Below are positions 1 through 8,707 of a stretch of 64,000 nt of DNA, in pieces. The first letter of the stretch is position 1; each line of letters opens with the position of its first letter. Source of the DNA: Bacteroidales bacterium. GTDB taxonomy: Bacteria > Bacteroidota > Bacteroidia > Bacteroidales > UBA932. The translations under genes were made by a program, and so were the position numbers. Where the stretch lies: the NCBI GenBank assembly GCA_017412645.1, contig JAFPWX010000022.1, positions 152,650 through 216,649 on the forward strand, read 5' to 3'. The notes under the pieces were generated by a model that made no database searches, was not told the origin of the DNA, and saw only the letters and a program-made list of their open reading frames with translations.

Positions 1-1777
1 AGGACTTTTTGCCACTGTCGCTTCCTCCGGATGTGGTCGCACTGGAGGAAGTAGGCGCAGAACCTGTCGAAACTGTTCCAGTACTGGTCGTCGCCGTATC
101 GTCCATAACAAGCCTGCCGAGTGCAGACTGGTGTTGGGCTATATTCTTTTCGAGTTCCTTCAAGGCCTTCTCTTGGCGTTTTTTCTCCTTTTTATCAGAA
201 GTCGCAGCGAGTCTTTCCTTGAGAGCGTCCGCCGCCGTCATATATTCCAGCAGCTTGGCGTTGGCCGCTTCTGCAGCTTCCTCGGCGCTATCGAAAGTGG
301 TCTTATAATACTCCACCAGACCGTCAACCGCCTTTTCCTGACTGATCTGACCGCCACTCACCAGGTCAGTAATGCCCTGAATGGCCATGCGGGTATAATC
401 GACGATGCTCTTGAGCACGCCGGTGGTGCCGCGAAGCGTGAGCACGAACCTCTCCCAAGCGGATTTCAGTGACAGAACCGACCCTTCGAGGGTGTTCATC
501 CTGGTTTCTGCGAGTTCTTTGAGGGCCCCGTCCGTCAGTTCCAGTTCGTTGCGCAGTTCGGCTGCCGAATCCGCCCCGCGCAGGAACGAATTGAATGCTG
601 CCACGGACCGTTTGTCAGTCAGTTCGAGGGTGGTGGCCAGATCGATACCCTTTGCGTCCAGGGTCTGGAGCCCGGATATGAGCTCATCGAAGTTGCTGAC
701 AGGACCGCCCAGGGATTTCGCGAGGTCTCCGTTGGCGTCGGCCAGCTTCAGGAAGATATTTCTCGTGGCAGTAGCGGCCGAGGATGCGTCAAAGCCAGAA
801 TTGGCCAGGACACCCAGCAGGGCGGTAGTATCCTTGACGCTGAAACCGAAGGTCTTGGCCACCGGGCCGACGGTGCTCATGGCAGACTGGAGATATCCGA
901 AGTTGAGAGCGCTCTTGTTGGTGGAAAGCGCCAGGGCGGCAAGGGTATCCTCCGTGTCCGTAGCACTGAGCTCGAACATACGAAGTGTCGCACCTGCGAG
1001 AGCAGCTGCTTCCGGAAGATCCGCTCCGACCGCCGTTGCGAAGTTCAGCACCGGCTCTTCCATGGCTTTTATCTGGCCCTTGTTGAACCCGAGCTTTGCG
1101 AGTTCCGTCTGAAGGGCCGTGACTTCCGATGCCGTATAGCGGGTGCTGCCGCCGAGGCGCATGGCCTCATTGGTAAGATCCTCCATCTCCTTCACGTTTA
1201 CTCCGAGAATGGTCGAAAGGTTGACGTTCGCCTGCTCAAAGTCCTTCATGGTATTGACGGCGCTGCCAAAGACCTTGGTCAGACCGGCCACTACACCGGC
1301 AGCTGCCGCCCATCCGGCCTTGATGCCGGCAAGCCCCTTCATCGCCTTGCCTGTATCCCCGGCCTGGGTCTTCAGCTCCCGCATCCGGTCCTTGGTCTTC
1401 CTGAGCTCTTCGTTGTATTTTGTGAACTCGGGAGTACCAGGCTTGAGGTTCCGGAGCGTCGCGCTTACAGTCCGGGCGTGCGAAGCCAGCTCCTTCATCG
1501 TCATGCCGGTAATGCTCAGGCGGCGCTCATAGTCGGCATAATTCGACTGCAGGTTCTTGAGGGCGCTCCTGTGAGCGTTCAGTTCCTTATCCAGAGTCTT
1601 GACCTGGTTGGATTCCTCGCCATACTGTTTGACGAGTTTCTTCCTCTCTTTCTCAAGGTCGGAGATAGTGGATTTGGTCTTGGTGATTTCGCCGCGAAGC
1701 GAGGCCATGTTCTTTCTGGTCTCGTCTCCGTTGATTATGAGGTTCAGACGAAGGTCTTCTTCTTTGATTCGTGCCAT
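1..1777 (-). CDS. phage tail tape measure protein, partial
   Basis: The frame is open on the minus strand from an ATG at 1777 to the left window edge, so about 592 N-terminal residues are visible and the C-terminus is missing. A coiled-coil N-terminus, rich in Lys/Glu and beginning MARIKEEDLRLNL, is followed by a TP901/PhageMin_Tail-like core with stretches such as GGSTRYTASEVTALQTELAKLGF and repeated Ala/Thr helices. The protein sets tail length and is threaded through the tail tube. A Ser/Thr/Gly-rich linker lies at the window edge. It is separated from the upstream tail genes by the moron at 1833-2342 and its terminator, so it may need read-through or its own promoter. Confidence 0.88.
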   Translation of the reverse strand, partial: MARIKEEDLRLNLIINGDETRKNMASLRGEITKTKSTISDLEKERKKLVKQYGEESNQVKTLDKELNAHRSALKNLQSNYADYERRLSITGMTMKELASHARTVSATLRNLKPGTPEFTKYNEELRKTKDRMRELKTQAGDTGKAMKGLAGIKAGWAAAAGVVAGLTKVFGSAVNTMKDFEQANVNLSTILGVNVKEMEDLTNEAMRLGGSTRYTASEVTALQTELAKLGFNKGQIKAMEEPVLNFATAVGADLPEAAALAGATLRMFELSATDTEDTLAALALSTNKSALNFGYLQSAMSTVGPVAKTFGFSVKDTTALLGVLANSGFDASSAATATRNIFLKLADANGDLAKSLGGPVSNFDELISGLQTLDAKGIDLATTLELTDKRSVAAFNSFLRGADSAAELRNELELTDGALKELAETRMNTLEGSVLSLKSAWERFVLTLRGTTGVLKSIVDYTRMAIQGITDLVSGGQISQEKAVDGLVEYYKTTFDSAEEAAEAANAKLLEYMTAADALKERLAATSDKKEKKRQEKALKELEKNIAQHQSALGRLVMDDTATTSTGTVSTGSAPTSSSATTSGGSDSGKKS

Positions 1778-1795
1778 GGATTACCGGTTCTATGG

Positions 1796-1822
1796 CACAA
1801 AAATAGCCACTCGAAAGTGGCT
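1796..1822 (-). terminator. intrinsic terminator after the moron gene
   Basis: On the minus strand AGCCACT-TTCG-AGTGGCT forms a perfect 7-bp stem with a tetraloop followed by ATTTTTG. It sits just after the stop of the 1833-2342 gene and 19 bases before the tape measure start. Confidence 0.7.
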
Positions 1823-1832
1823 TAAAAGGACA

Positions 1833-2342
1833 TCACATATGCACGGACATACCTCGCTTCACCGACGGTAGATGCCATTCGAGCTCATCTGTTAGGTATG
1901 CTCTAAGCGTATCAAGAAATGCGGCATCTTTGGAACTGAGGCCGACATTATCAAGCGGAACCTTCATAAAGTTTGGTCCATGGACGCGGCCCGGCATAAT
2001 GCCGGTAATCTTAACCACGTAGTAGTTGTCATAGCAATATATTGCTAAATCATATCTCAAGTCCACCCGATATGTCTTATTTGCTTCTAAAGAGGGGATT
2101 CGAAGATCATAATCAGCATACATCAAGCTCTGACTATATACATAGTCATAGCACCTCGTGACTTGAGATTCCTTTGTAGGATAATTCCATAGTACCTCAA
2201 ATGCCCTTTTGTATAACTCACTCCTGCTCACCCCCGGCATCTCCACTGTCTTTTCCACCTTCCAGGCATCATCACCCCACTGCCCGAATGCCGCAAGGCT
2301 CGTACAAAGAATAAGAAGGGTTATGATTACCAGGCGTTTCAT
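1833..2342 (-). CDS. secreted DUF4468-like protein, prophage moron
   Basis: The 169-residue protein starts with a clear signal peptide (MKRLVIITLLILCTSLAAFG, cleavage near residue 20). The mature part (VEKTVEMPGVSRSELYKRAFEVL) resembles the DUF4468 family with a TBP-like fold, common in Bacteroidetes as secreted or periplasmic proteins of unknown role. A secreted host-type protein inside a tail operon is the hallmark of a moron. Its AT-rich flanks, a TATGTTTG box just upstream and a terminator just downstream suggest expression from the lysogen independently of the late operon. Function unknown; a role in lysogen fitness or superinfection exclusion would be a guess. Confidence 0.72.
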   Translation of the reverse strand: MKRLVIITLLILCTSLAAFGQWGDDAWKVEKTVEMPGVSRSELYKRAFEVLWNYPTKESQVTRCYDYVYSQSLMYADYDLRIPSLEANKTYRVDLRYDLAIYCYDNYYVVKITGIMPGRVHGPNFMKVPLDNVGLSSKDAAFLDTLRAYLTDELEWHLPSVKRGMSVHM

Positions 2343-2348
2343 CTGTCA

Positions 2349-2377
2349 CAAACATACAAAAAAGATTTTGCAAATGC
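2349..2377 (-). promoter_or_regulatory. candidate promoter of the moron gene
   Basis: On the minus strand a TATGTTTG -7 box (2349-2356) lies directly before the start codon at 2342, with a weak ATTG about 20 bases upstream. The region is strongly AT-rich compared with the surrounding late genes. The implied leader is almost absent, which is a weakness of the call. Confidence 0.4.
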
Positions 2378-2395
2378 AATGCCTTTGCAATAATA

Positions 2396-2785
2396 TTACG
2401 TACCGGAGAGGAATTTCGACCGGATTTCGTCAATTTCCTCCTTGAGCGCAGCCTGCATCAAGGAAGTAAATTCGGTCATCAGGCGGTCCGCCACCCGGTT
2501 GTACATCTTCATCACCGGGCGGTTGTGGATCCGGCGCCGGTGGGCCTTCTGCTGGCCGGAAAGACGGGGCATATCCAGGAAACGTTCGTATGCCGGGTGA
2601 ACGAACTCTATCACCCCGTCGAAGTCGCCGTCCGAACCCTTGGCCACGGCCGAACGGTGCGACAACAGGTAGCCGGTGCGGTCGGTGAGCACGCTGCGGA
2701 TTCTGGAGGTCTGGCCCTGAAGGAAGTTTTCGGCCTCCTCGTTCAGGACCTTATGGATGAACCTTGCCCGGACCAGATCTGCCAT
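2396..2785 (-). CDS. phage tail-region protein, unrecognised
   Basis: A 129-residue basic protein in the tail module, 3 bases after the preceding gene. It has no signal peptide or membrane segment and is predicted mainly helical, with Arg/His-rich middle parts (KAHRRRIHNRPVMKMYNRVADRL). Its position two genes before the tape measure and its size fit a head-tail connector or tail-completion protein, but I see no diagnostic motif. Confidence 0.6.
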   Translation of the reverse strand: MADLVRARFIHKVLNEEAENFLQGQTSRIRSVLTDRTGYLLSHRSAVAKGSDGDFDGVIEFVHPAYERFLDMPRLSGQQKAHRRRIHNRPVMKMYNRVADRLMTEFTSLMQAALKEEIDEIRSKFLSGT

Positions 2786-2788
2786 GGC

Positions 2789-3238
2789 TTATTCGAAAGA
2801 GAGTGAGAGAGAGTATCCGTTCCAGCTGCTGAACACCTTGACCTCCGGACGCACCTCGGCATCGGTGAGCGTGACTCCGGACAGGCCATCGCAACCGTCG
2901 GAGTCTTCCCGTATTTTCGACAGGATATCGTCCGCCACATCCAGGCAGCGGTCATACTGTTCGCGCTCCAGGATGTCGGTCTTGCCGTCCCCGAGGTCCT
3001 TTTCCAGGATAAAGAATGCGGCATCGATGATGTACCTGCGGGGCGAGTCCGGATCCAGGAAGTTCACCCTTGCCTCCGGGCGTACCGCAAGCACCTGGAT
3101 ACTGGCAAGAGTTGTAAGCCGGGGCGCGGCGTCCTCCTGGCCGGTGACGTAGTTGAAGTGAACATCCGGGCGCTCCGGCAGGCTGAAGTCCCGCAGATAC
3201 CCGTTAATCCTTTTTAGCTTTCTTAAGATTCCGTTCAT
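2789..3238 (-). CDS. phage tail-region protein, unrecognised
   Basis: A 149-residue protein whose start overlaps the preceding gene by 35 bases; there is no later in-frame Met near the N-terminus, so the overlap is probably real. Content is mixed alpha/beta with no membrane segments (RRYIIDAAFFILEKDLGDGKTD in the middle). Size and place between portal-side genes and tail genes suit a neck or tail-terminator protein. No family assigned. Confidence 0.6.
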   Translation of the reverse strand: MNGILRKLKRINGYLRDFSLPERPDVHFNYVTGQEDAAPRLTTLASIQVLAVRPEARVNFLDPDSPRRYIIDAAFFILEKDLGDGKTDILEREQYDRCLDVADDILSKIREDSDGCDGLSGVTLTDAEVRPEVKVFSSWNGYSLSLSFE

Positions 3239-4100
3239 TGCGCTGGTTTTCTTTGTAGTTTGACCACATGTGAAGGATTATGGTCATCAGCGGTGCTTCA
3301 TCCACCGCATCCATATTGCCGATGGTGCCCTCCCTCGCTATCTGCAGCAACAGGTCATTCCAGGTGGTCTTCTGACCGTCGGATTCTTCGCCGCCAGAGA
3401 AAAGCAGGCCGAGGTCTACGGATTCGCCGCCAAGCGTCAGCTTTTCCGTCTGGAGGAAGTTGATGCAGCTGGCGAACCAGAGCATTATCAGGTTCTTTTG
3501 CCACGGAAGCATAGCGAATACCGCCTTGACATCGTCCTCGAAGGTGTCAACCCTGACTGGCCGCACCTTGCGGCCGGCCTTGTTGGCGTTCATTGAACGC
3601 GGCCGATAGAGATGGGCTATGCATTCGTCGAGCGCTGCGGGGTCTTCCGTCTCGAAGAAGGTGTTCAGGGCCATAGCCGCGCTCCGGAACTCCCCGAACG
3701 TCAGGTCCTGGCATAGGGTAGCGGGGCCGCAGAGCGAACGGCCGCCACACTTCACGCTTTGCAGGGGATTCTGGATGCTCCGGAACGATAGCTGCGGGAC
3801 GGTGTCGTCTTCCGGAGTATTATAATATATATAGGAAATGAGGTTGCAAAGAGTGTTTAGATTCTCCACTACGGCACTGTTCACGGCTGCGGCGCGGGAT
3901 GGGCCCCGCTGCAGGCCGATGAGCCGGTAAACCACCAGTACTTCGAACTGCCGCCGGGTGAGTTCTCCCTTGGCGAGCCGCTCGTACTGCTGGAAGATAT
4001 ACCGCACCTGTGAGGCGGACATCTCATCCCAGGATTCGGGCATCTTGAGTGTCTTGACGGCCGGGCCTCCGGCAGCCGGGGTGAGATCTATCCTTATCAT
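3204..4100 (-). CDS. phage structural-module protein, unrecognised
   Basis: A 298-residue protein coupled by a 4-base ATGA overlap to the gene upstream (4097-4996). The N-terminal part (PESWDEMSASQVRYIFQQYERLAKGELTRRQF) looks like a helical interaction domain, and the C-terminus is highly basic and ends in a Lys-rich tail. No catalytic motif is visible. The coupling suggests it is made in fixed ratio with its neighbour, as for assembly proteins. Confidence 0.62.
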   Translation of the reverse strand: MIRIDLTPAAGGPAVKTLKMPESWDEMSASQVRYIFQQYERLAKGELTRRQFEVLVVYRLIGLQRGPSRAAAVNSAVVENLNTLCNLISYIYYNTPEDDTVPQLSFRSIQNPLQSVKCGGRSLCGPATLCQDLTFGEFRSAAMALNTFFETEDPAALDECIAHLYRPRSMNANKAGRKVRPVRVDTFEDDVKAVFAMLPWQKNLIMLWFASCINFLQTEKLTLGGESVDLGLLFSGGEESDGQKTTWNDLLLQIAREGTIGNMDAVDEAPLMTIILHMWSNYKENQRNERNLKKAKKD

Positions 4101-4996
4101 ACGGTGAAGTATTTGTTTTTCGGGTCGTTCTCCGGAATCAGGGGGAATCCCTTATATGGGTTCTCCTTCACTTCCGCGAGCACTTCTGATTCGGCCTGTG
4201 ATGCCTGCTCTTCGAGCTTGGCCACGGCCCAGTCTATCTCTTCAGTGGTCGCTGCCCGTTTTTCTTTATTACCCTGGTATGACGGGGCGAACTGACGTGC
4301 CACCTCGGTCGGGAATACCGACAGGGCCCAGCGGCGGAGCGCCAGTACCAGGGCCTTCAGCACGATAAATCTACGGGCTGCTGGGAGCAGGGCATCCGGA
4401 ATCTCGGTCACTCCTGCCTCAGATATGAGCTTTGCCTGCGACTCCTCCATGAGCGGGACCATCATGAAGAAGGTATACTGGCTGTGAGCCACAGGATAGA
4501 CCTGTTCCATTGCGGCGAGCGACGGCACCAGCAGCTGCGCGGTCCTCTGGTATATCGGAGTCGCTTCCCAATCGGAATCCCGTATTGCCGTCAGATAGCC
4601 GAAGAGCGCGTCGAGCGAACGGTAGTAACGTTCCCGCATCTCGCGGTCGTCACGGTCGATCATCCACTCGAACGGGACCTTCTCGTTGTCGCCGACGGTC
4701 ATCTTGCGACCGGAAGCCCCGTGCGTGAGCCCAGTAATCCGGGAGAAGTTGCAGATGGCAAGGAACGCCACCGGGCGCCTCACCATATCCAGGTACTCCT
4801 GGTTTTTCGAACTGATATTTTCCTGGGCGTATATCGCTTCGGCTTTCGCCACCACGGCATCTCCAACGACGCGCGCCACCTCCATCTGCGCGGATATCAC
4901 TTCGGTGGCCACTGCGCTGAAGGGAGTGGCGGCCTGGAAGGTACCGGACAGTTCGTAAAGCTCGACGGAGCCATTATCATTCTTATTGAAAAGCAT
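4097..4996 (-). CDS. phage structural-module protein, possibly DUF6712-like
   Basis: A 299-residue protein, 2 bases downstream of the portal gene. It starts MLFNKNDNGSVELYELSG and has a long helical middle part rich in aromatic and charged residues. In length, start and position next to the portal it resembles the uncharacterised DUF6712 proteins of Bacteroidetes phages; this match is from memory and unverified. A connector or head-completion role is inferred from position only. Confidence 0.6.
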   Translation of the reverse strand: MLFNKNDNGSVELYELSGTFQAATPFSAVATEVISAQMEVARVVGDAVVAKAEAIYAQENISSKNQEYLDMVRRPVAFLAICNFSRITGLTHGASGRKMTVGDNEKVPFEWMIDRDDREMRERYYRSLDALFGYLTAIRDSDWEATPIYQRTAQLLVPSLAAMEQVYPVAHSQYTFFMMVPLMEESQAKLISEAGVTEIPDALLPAARRFIVLKALVLALRRWALSVFPTEVARQFAPSYQGNKEKRAATTEEIDWAVAKLEEQASQAESEVLAEVKENPYKGFPLIPENDPKNKYFTV

Positions 4997-4998
4997 GG

Positions 4999-6372
4999 TT
5001 ACTGGTTTTTAATCCGGTCTCCGGACGAAATGGACTCTTCGGTCTTCACGCTTTGGTGGAAGAAACCCAGCTGGAGGTTCTTTCCGGGGAAGTTTATAGC
5101 GAGAGCCTCGTTGATGGAGGCCGTGAGCAGCATTGTCGGAATCGCCGTGTCGGAGTTCAGGTAGAGTTTGAAGGCATAGAGCATCTCGCTGCCGGATGCG
5201 AGCTTGCCGTTCACCATTATGTTCGACAGGGACGGATGAAGCCCCATTCCGGAAGTGATTGCAGACACGGACGCCTCGGCTATCTTCAGCTGCGAGTCGA
5301 CGAAGTCTTTGATCTTCTGGTCGACCGCTTCAATCTTCCAGGGATGGACGTTGCCCATGTCATCGGCGCAGTCGATGGAGTGGAACATCTTGCCGGCATT
5401 CTCCTTGCCGGTAAGCACCTGCGTCATGGAGTCGAGGAGTTCCTTGGTTATCTTCATAATCTCCTTCTCAATCTCCGCGTCGCTCCAGTCGGGGTTGGCG
5501 TTCCGGAGCACCTCGCGCCGATAGTCCCAGTATGCCTGCGAGCTGTGCACGTGATATGCCAGGTTGATGCCGTTGTCGGTGACGTACTTGAAGATAGTCG
5601 GTATTTCCGAACCTCGGATGATCCACCGGAGCGCTCCCCAGAACTGCGGGATGGAGTAGAAACTGCGGCCGAACGAGTCGAGGCGGCGGTAGAAGGCCGC
5701 TGCCGGGTACTTCCCCGGATTACGCCTATCGAAGACCGGGAATACCTGGATACCCGTATTCAGGCACCCGTGCTCGAAGTCACCTACGAGAATGTGTTTG
5801 CAGGCCTCGATGCGGCGGGAATCGTCTTCCGGCCACTCCAGCCGCGACATCCCGACCGGCAGGTGTTCGAGATGGCTCACCTTTTTGATGCTGCTGAGCC
5901 GGGAACCCCGGGTGAGATACCGTGCATCGAAGTAACCTCCGGTATGAAGGAAGTCCTCCATGATGCCGAGGAGATACTGCTTATAATTCCAGCTGTCAAG
6001 CCAGGCCTGGGCCTCTTCGTCTTCGGTCCACTGCTGGATAATCTGGCCGTTCTCGAACACGTTCCTGAAGAGCTGGGGACCCTGGCCCCAGAGCAGACCC
6101 TTCTGGCGGGCGATGATGCCGGGCGCCAGGTTATTGTCGCTGAGGGTGTCACGGATGAAAGACGGCACGTCATTGTTCCACCCGTAGGGCACTATCCGGT
6201 AATCGCCCACGGTCTGGGGCATCACCTCCCAGTCATGACGTCCGTTTATGATGAAAGTCTGCCCCATAGCCCCCTTCAGGGAGCCGTCGATGGCATTCGA
6301 CAGGATATACACTCGGCCGTCGTCAAGATGGGCGGCGAAACTGTGTTCTGATATTTGCTTTATGTTTTTCAC
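4999..6372 (-). CDS. phage portal protein, probable
   Basis: I place the start at a GTG (6372) that overlaps the TGA stop of the upstream gene as GTGA, giving 457 residues starting MKNIKQISEHSF. A longer frame open to 6666 overlaps the upstream gene completely and is rejected. The length, the position two genes after the large terminase, and stretches such as GWNNDVPSFIRDTLSDNNLAPGIIARQKGLLWGQGPQLF match the portal-like proteins of Bacteroidetes phages. Portals form the dodecameric DNA channel at one capsid vertex. No single decisive motif exists for this family, so the assignment rests on context and overall look. Confidence 0.7.
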   Translation of the reverse strand: MKNIKQISEHSFAAHLDDGRVYILSNAIDGSLKGAMGQTFIINGRHDWEVMPQTVGDYRIVPYGWNNDVPSFIRDTLSDNNLAPGIIARQKGLLWGQGPQLFRNVFENGQIIQQWTEDEEAQAWLDSWNYKQYLLGIMEDFLHTGGYFDARYLTRGSRLSSIKKVSHLEHLPVGMSRLEWPEDDSRRIEACKHILVGDFEHGCLNTGIQVFPVFDRRNPGKYPAAAFYRRLDSFGRSFYSIPQFWGALRWIIRGSEIPTIFKYVTDNGINLAYHVHSSQAYWDYRREVLRNANPDWSDAEIEKEIMKITKELLDSMTQVLTGKENAGKMFHSIDCADDMGNVHPWKIEAVDQKIKDFVDSQLKIAEASVSAITSGMGLHPSLSNIMVNGKLASGSEMLYAFKLYLNSDTAIPTMLLTASINEALAINFPGKNLQLGFFHQSVKTEESISSGDRIKNQ

Positions 6373-6641
6373 GACATCGTTACGTTTTCCCCGTTGAAGG
6401 TCATCAACAGCGGCTGATAGAAGCGGCGGGGCTCCATCGTATCCAGGTTGATATACCTTTCGATGATATCTGCATCTTTGTACTTCGAGCCCATCTCCCT
6501 GGAGGTGAGGCGGCCATGGAGCACTTCCACCATACCCTCGCTGCGGCCCCTTTCGAGGTCGCAGCTCATGAATGAGAAGCTGAAGTCCTTCCCTTCCCGG
6601 GAAAGGTCCCTCATCCGGTGTATGGCGTCCCAGATATTCAT
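6369..6641 (-). CDS. small phage protein before the portal
   Basis: A 90-residue protein beginning MNIWDAIHRMRDLSREG and ending at a TGA that overlaps the portal start. A TTG nine bases further upstream could also serve as start, but the ATG at 6641 is preferred. A TAATTTTG promoter-like box lies at 6648-6655. No family recognised; C-terminal FYQPLLMTFNGENVTMS suggests a beta-rich end. Translational coupling to the portal suggests a role in head assembly. Confidence 0.6.
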   Translation of the reverse strand: MNIWDAIHRMRDLSREGKDFSFSFMSCDLERGRSEGMVEVLHGRLTSREMGSKYKDADIIERYINLDTMEPRRFYQPLLMTFNGENVTMS

Positions 6642-6916
6642 CCTGTGCAAAATTACCCCGAATCAATCCTTTGGAAAGGACGGAAAATCCTCTTGTCGGC
6701 GCCGGGAGGTCTTAAGCGCCCTTTCGGGCGATGTGTACCCCCGCGCCGGGCGATATTCAGGCGTTATTTAACTGAACGAAAGTATTAAAGTGTTGAAAAG
6801 CAATTCGTTGACTCCACTGGCCGGGATGGACGCACTTTTTGTGTCGTTCGAGAGCGCGGCCCGCCCTGCTCTGCGAGTGCAATCGCAAATGCCTGGAAAA
6901 GGTGATTTATGGCGGA
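6642..6916. other. non-coding gap inside the late operon
   Basis: About 270 bases without a convincing gene between terminase and the portal-side genes, unusual in this otherwise gapless operon. It holds a CGCCC-TTTC-GGGCG hairpin (6717-6730) and, next to the following gene, a minus-strand TAATTTTG box (6648-6655) that could be an internal late promoter. Nothing else recognised. Confidence 0.5.
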
Positions 6917-8707
6917 TTACTTGCCTGCGCCGGAGATATCGATGTTGCCCGGGATGACGCTGCGGGCGCTTTTTACCACCTTTCTCCAGTCCTTGGTCAT
7001 CAGCAGATATTTGAGGCTGTCGGACGGGTTGGTGGACTCGTTCGGAAGGCGCGAAAGTTCCAGTTTTTCGGTCGATTTGTCCTTATAGACCACCCCGTTC
7101 TTCATTATGAGCCGGGCCCGCTCAAGGGAGTTCTTGAGTTCCTTCGCCGCCTTCATGTCGATGCGCAGCAGCGGGAGCCGGACATTGTCTTCGCTCATAA
7201 GTATCTGCATGAAGTGGTACTCTTCGCTCTGGTAGATGGTGCCCTGTCCCCGGCTCATCAGATGAACCGTCCAGCCGGTGGGCCGGCCCGCTTCGTCGCG
7301 CTCGATGGCGTTCTTGAGTTCACCTGCATAGTCTTTCTTCACGTCTTTGTTGGCATTGCCGGCACGGTCATAGTACATGAATACCACGCGGTTGGTCATG
7401 GGGGCAAAGTAGGTCCTGAACTTCTCACCAAGTTCCTTCAGGTACGCGGGTGAAAGCGTGTAGAGGAACTTGATGACGCGTATGATATCGCGGGTGGAAC
7501 CGGATTCCTTTTGCAGCTGTGCGATGCTCATGCTGTTCATCCTTCCTCCAAAATCCACCCCGAGCCGCAATGGCAGGGCTGGGTTGCAGTGCTTGAGGAC
7601 GACGCATGTTTCCTGGCCAAGAAGCGCTATTTTATCATACTCCGCCTCATTGATGCTGTCTTCGAAGAAGTGGAACTCACAGAGCCTCGGATAGAACTTG
7701 TCCCCGGTACTGAGAGTGGAACGCATTGACAGCACTGCCGTCTGTGTGTCCGGAAGTGAAGCGGCGAACGCATCTGCGAACCAGTCGGCCCCGAGGATGT
7801 CTGCGTTTACATAGCTTGATGCACGCAGGTAGAGCGTATCCGCATCTGGCTGCAGGCGTGTCCGGATCCAACGCTCGCGCCAGCGTGAAGCGACGGCAAG
7901 CTTCGCCTCATACGCCTTGCGAGCCTTCTCGCTCCCGCTATCCACCCAGGCGTCTTTCGCCGCGATGGCCTCGCGGAGGGCTTCGTTATAAACCAGGCCG
8001 GCACGTATGACAAGGAGTATGGCCTCTTTGTTCATATTCCGCGCCTGGCTGCGCATCCAGTCGTATTCCCCCACGTGCGACGGATCGGCCACGTCCGAGG
8101 TGAAGAACTGGCCTCTGTAGTATGGACTTGACTTGTATTGCGGATATCCACGTACGGCCTTGAGCAAATTCGCAATCTGCGCCGGCTTGAGGTACTTCGC
8201 TTCATCGCCTATCACGAAGACGAAGGAACGGCCGGCAAGCGTCGAAGGCCTGTCTATAGATCCGAAGGTGATGTTCAGACCCGTGAAGAAGATTATGGTG
8301 CGCTTGTATGAGATTATATGGTTCACCGGATTCCAGAAATGCGGACGCAGCCACTCCTGCAGGGATTCCCGTTCCTTGTCGCTGAACTCCGGAGGAGCAG
8401 TCTCCACCACATAGTGGACGCCTTCCCGGAATCCCTTGCGCTCCAGGCCTTCCAGGACGGAAGGAAGGATATTGGAAGACAGGTTCGAGAATGTGTCGGC
8501 AATCCAGGCGATGGGAGCGCCAGGCAGCTCGTACACCAGTTCGATAAGCAGAGAACAGAGTATCTCCGTTGTCTTGGCTGAGCCGCGGCCGAGTTCCAGG
8601 AAAGTTTTTCTTGCCCCGACCAGGGAGATGATCTGGGCGAATTTGTTCTGGTAGAGTATGTCGGCCGAACGGGTTTTGTCCAGGTTAATTTTCTTCCTCG
8701 ATGGCAT
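6917..8707 (-). CDS. phage terminase large subunit
   Basis: A 596-residue packaging motor. Residues 40-47 carry the Walker A variant GRGSAKTT, and residues 163-170 (VFVIGDEA) the Walker B with catalytic acid. The C-terminal nuclease starts near residue 381 (LRLGVDFGG, Asp385 a likely metal ligand). This is the normal two-domain ATPase-nuclease layout that cuts concatemeric phage DNA and pumps it into proheads. It overlaps the upstream small-subunit-like gene by 23 bases. Confidence 0.93.
   Translation of the reverse strand: MPSRKKINLDKTRSADILYQNKFAQIISLVGARKTFLELGRGSAKTTEILCSLLIELVYELPGAPIAWIADTFSNLSSNILPSVLEGLERKGFREGVHYVVETAPPEFSDKERESLQEWLRPHFWNPVNHIISYKRTIIFFTGLNITFGSIDRPSTLAGRSFVFVIGDEAKYLKPAQIANLLKAVRGYPQYKSSPYYRGQFFTSDVADPSHVGEYDWMRSQARNMNKEAILLVIRAGLVYNEALREAIAAKDAWVDSGSEKARKAYEAKLAVASRWRERWIRTRLQPDADTLYLRASSYVNADILGADWFADAFAASLPDTQTAVLSMRSTLSTGDKFYPRLCEFHFFEDSINEAEYDKIALLGQETCVVLKHCNPALPLRLGVDFGGRMNSMSIAQLQKESGSTRDIIRVIKFLYTLSPAYLKELGEKFRTYFAPMTNRVVFMYYDRAGNANKDVKKDYAGELKNAIERDEAGRPTGWTVHLMSRGQGTIYQSEEYHFMQILMSEDNVRLPLLRIDMKAAKELKNSLERARLIMKNGVVYKDKSTEKLELSRLPNESTNPSDSLKYLLMTKDWRKVVKSARSVIPGNIDISGAGK

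Noticed and set aside
5053-6351. 432-codon plus-strand open frame
   Set aside because: Antisense to the portal gene; no motif and no neighbours on that strand.
6373-6666. 98-codon N-terminal extension of the portal frame
   Set aside because: Completely overlaps the small upstream gene; the GTGA junction at 6372 gives a better start.
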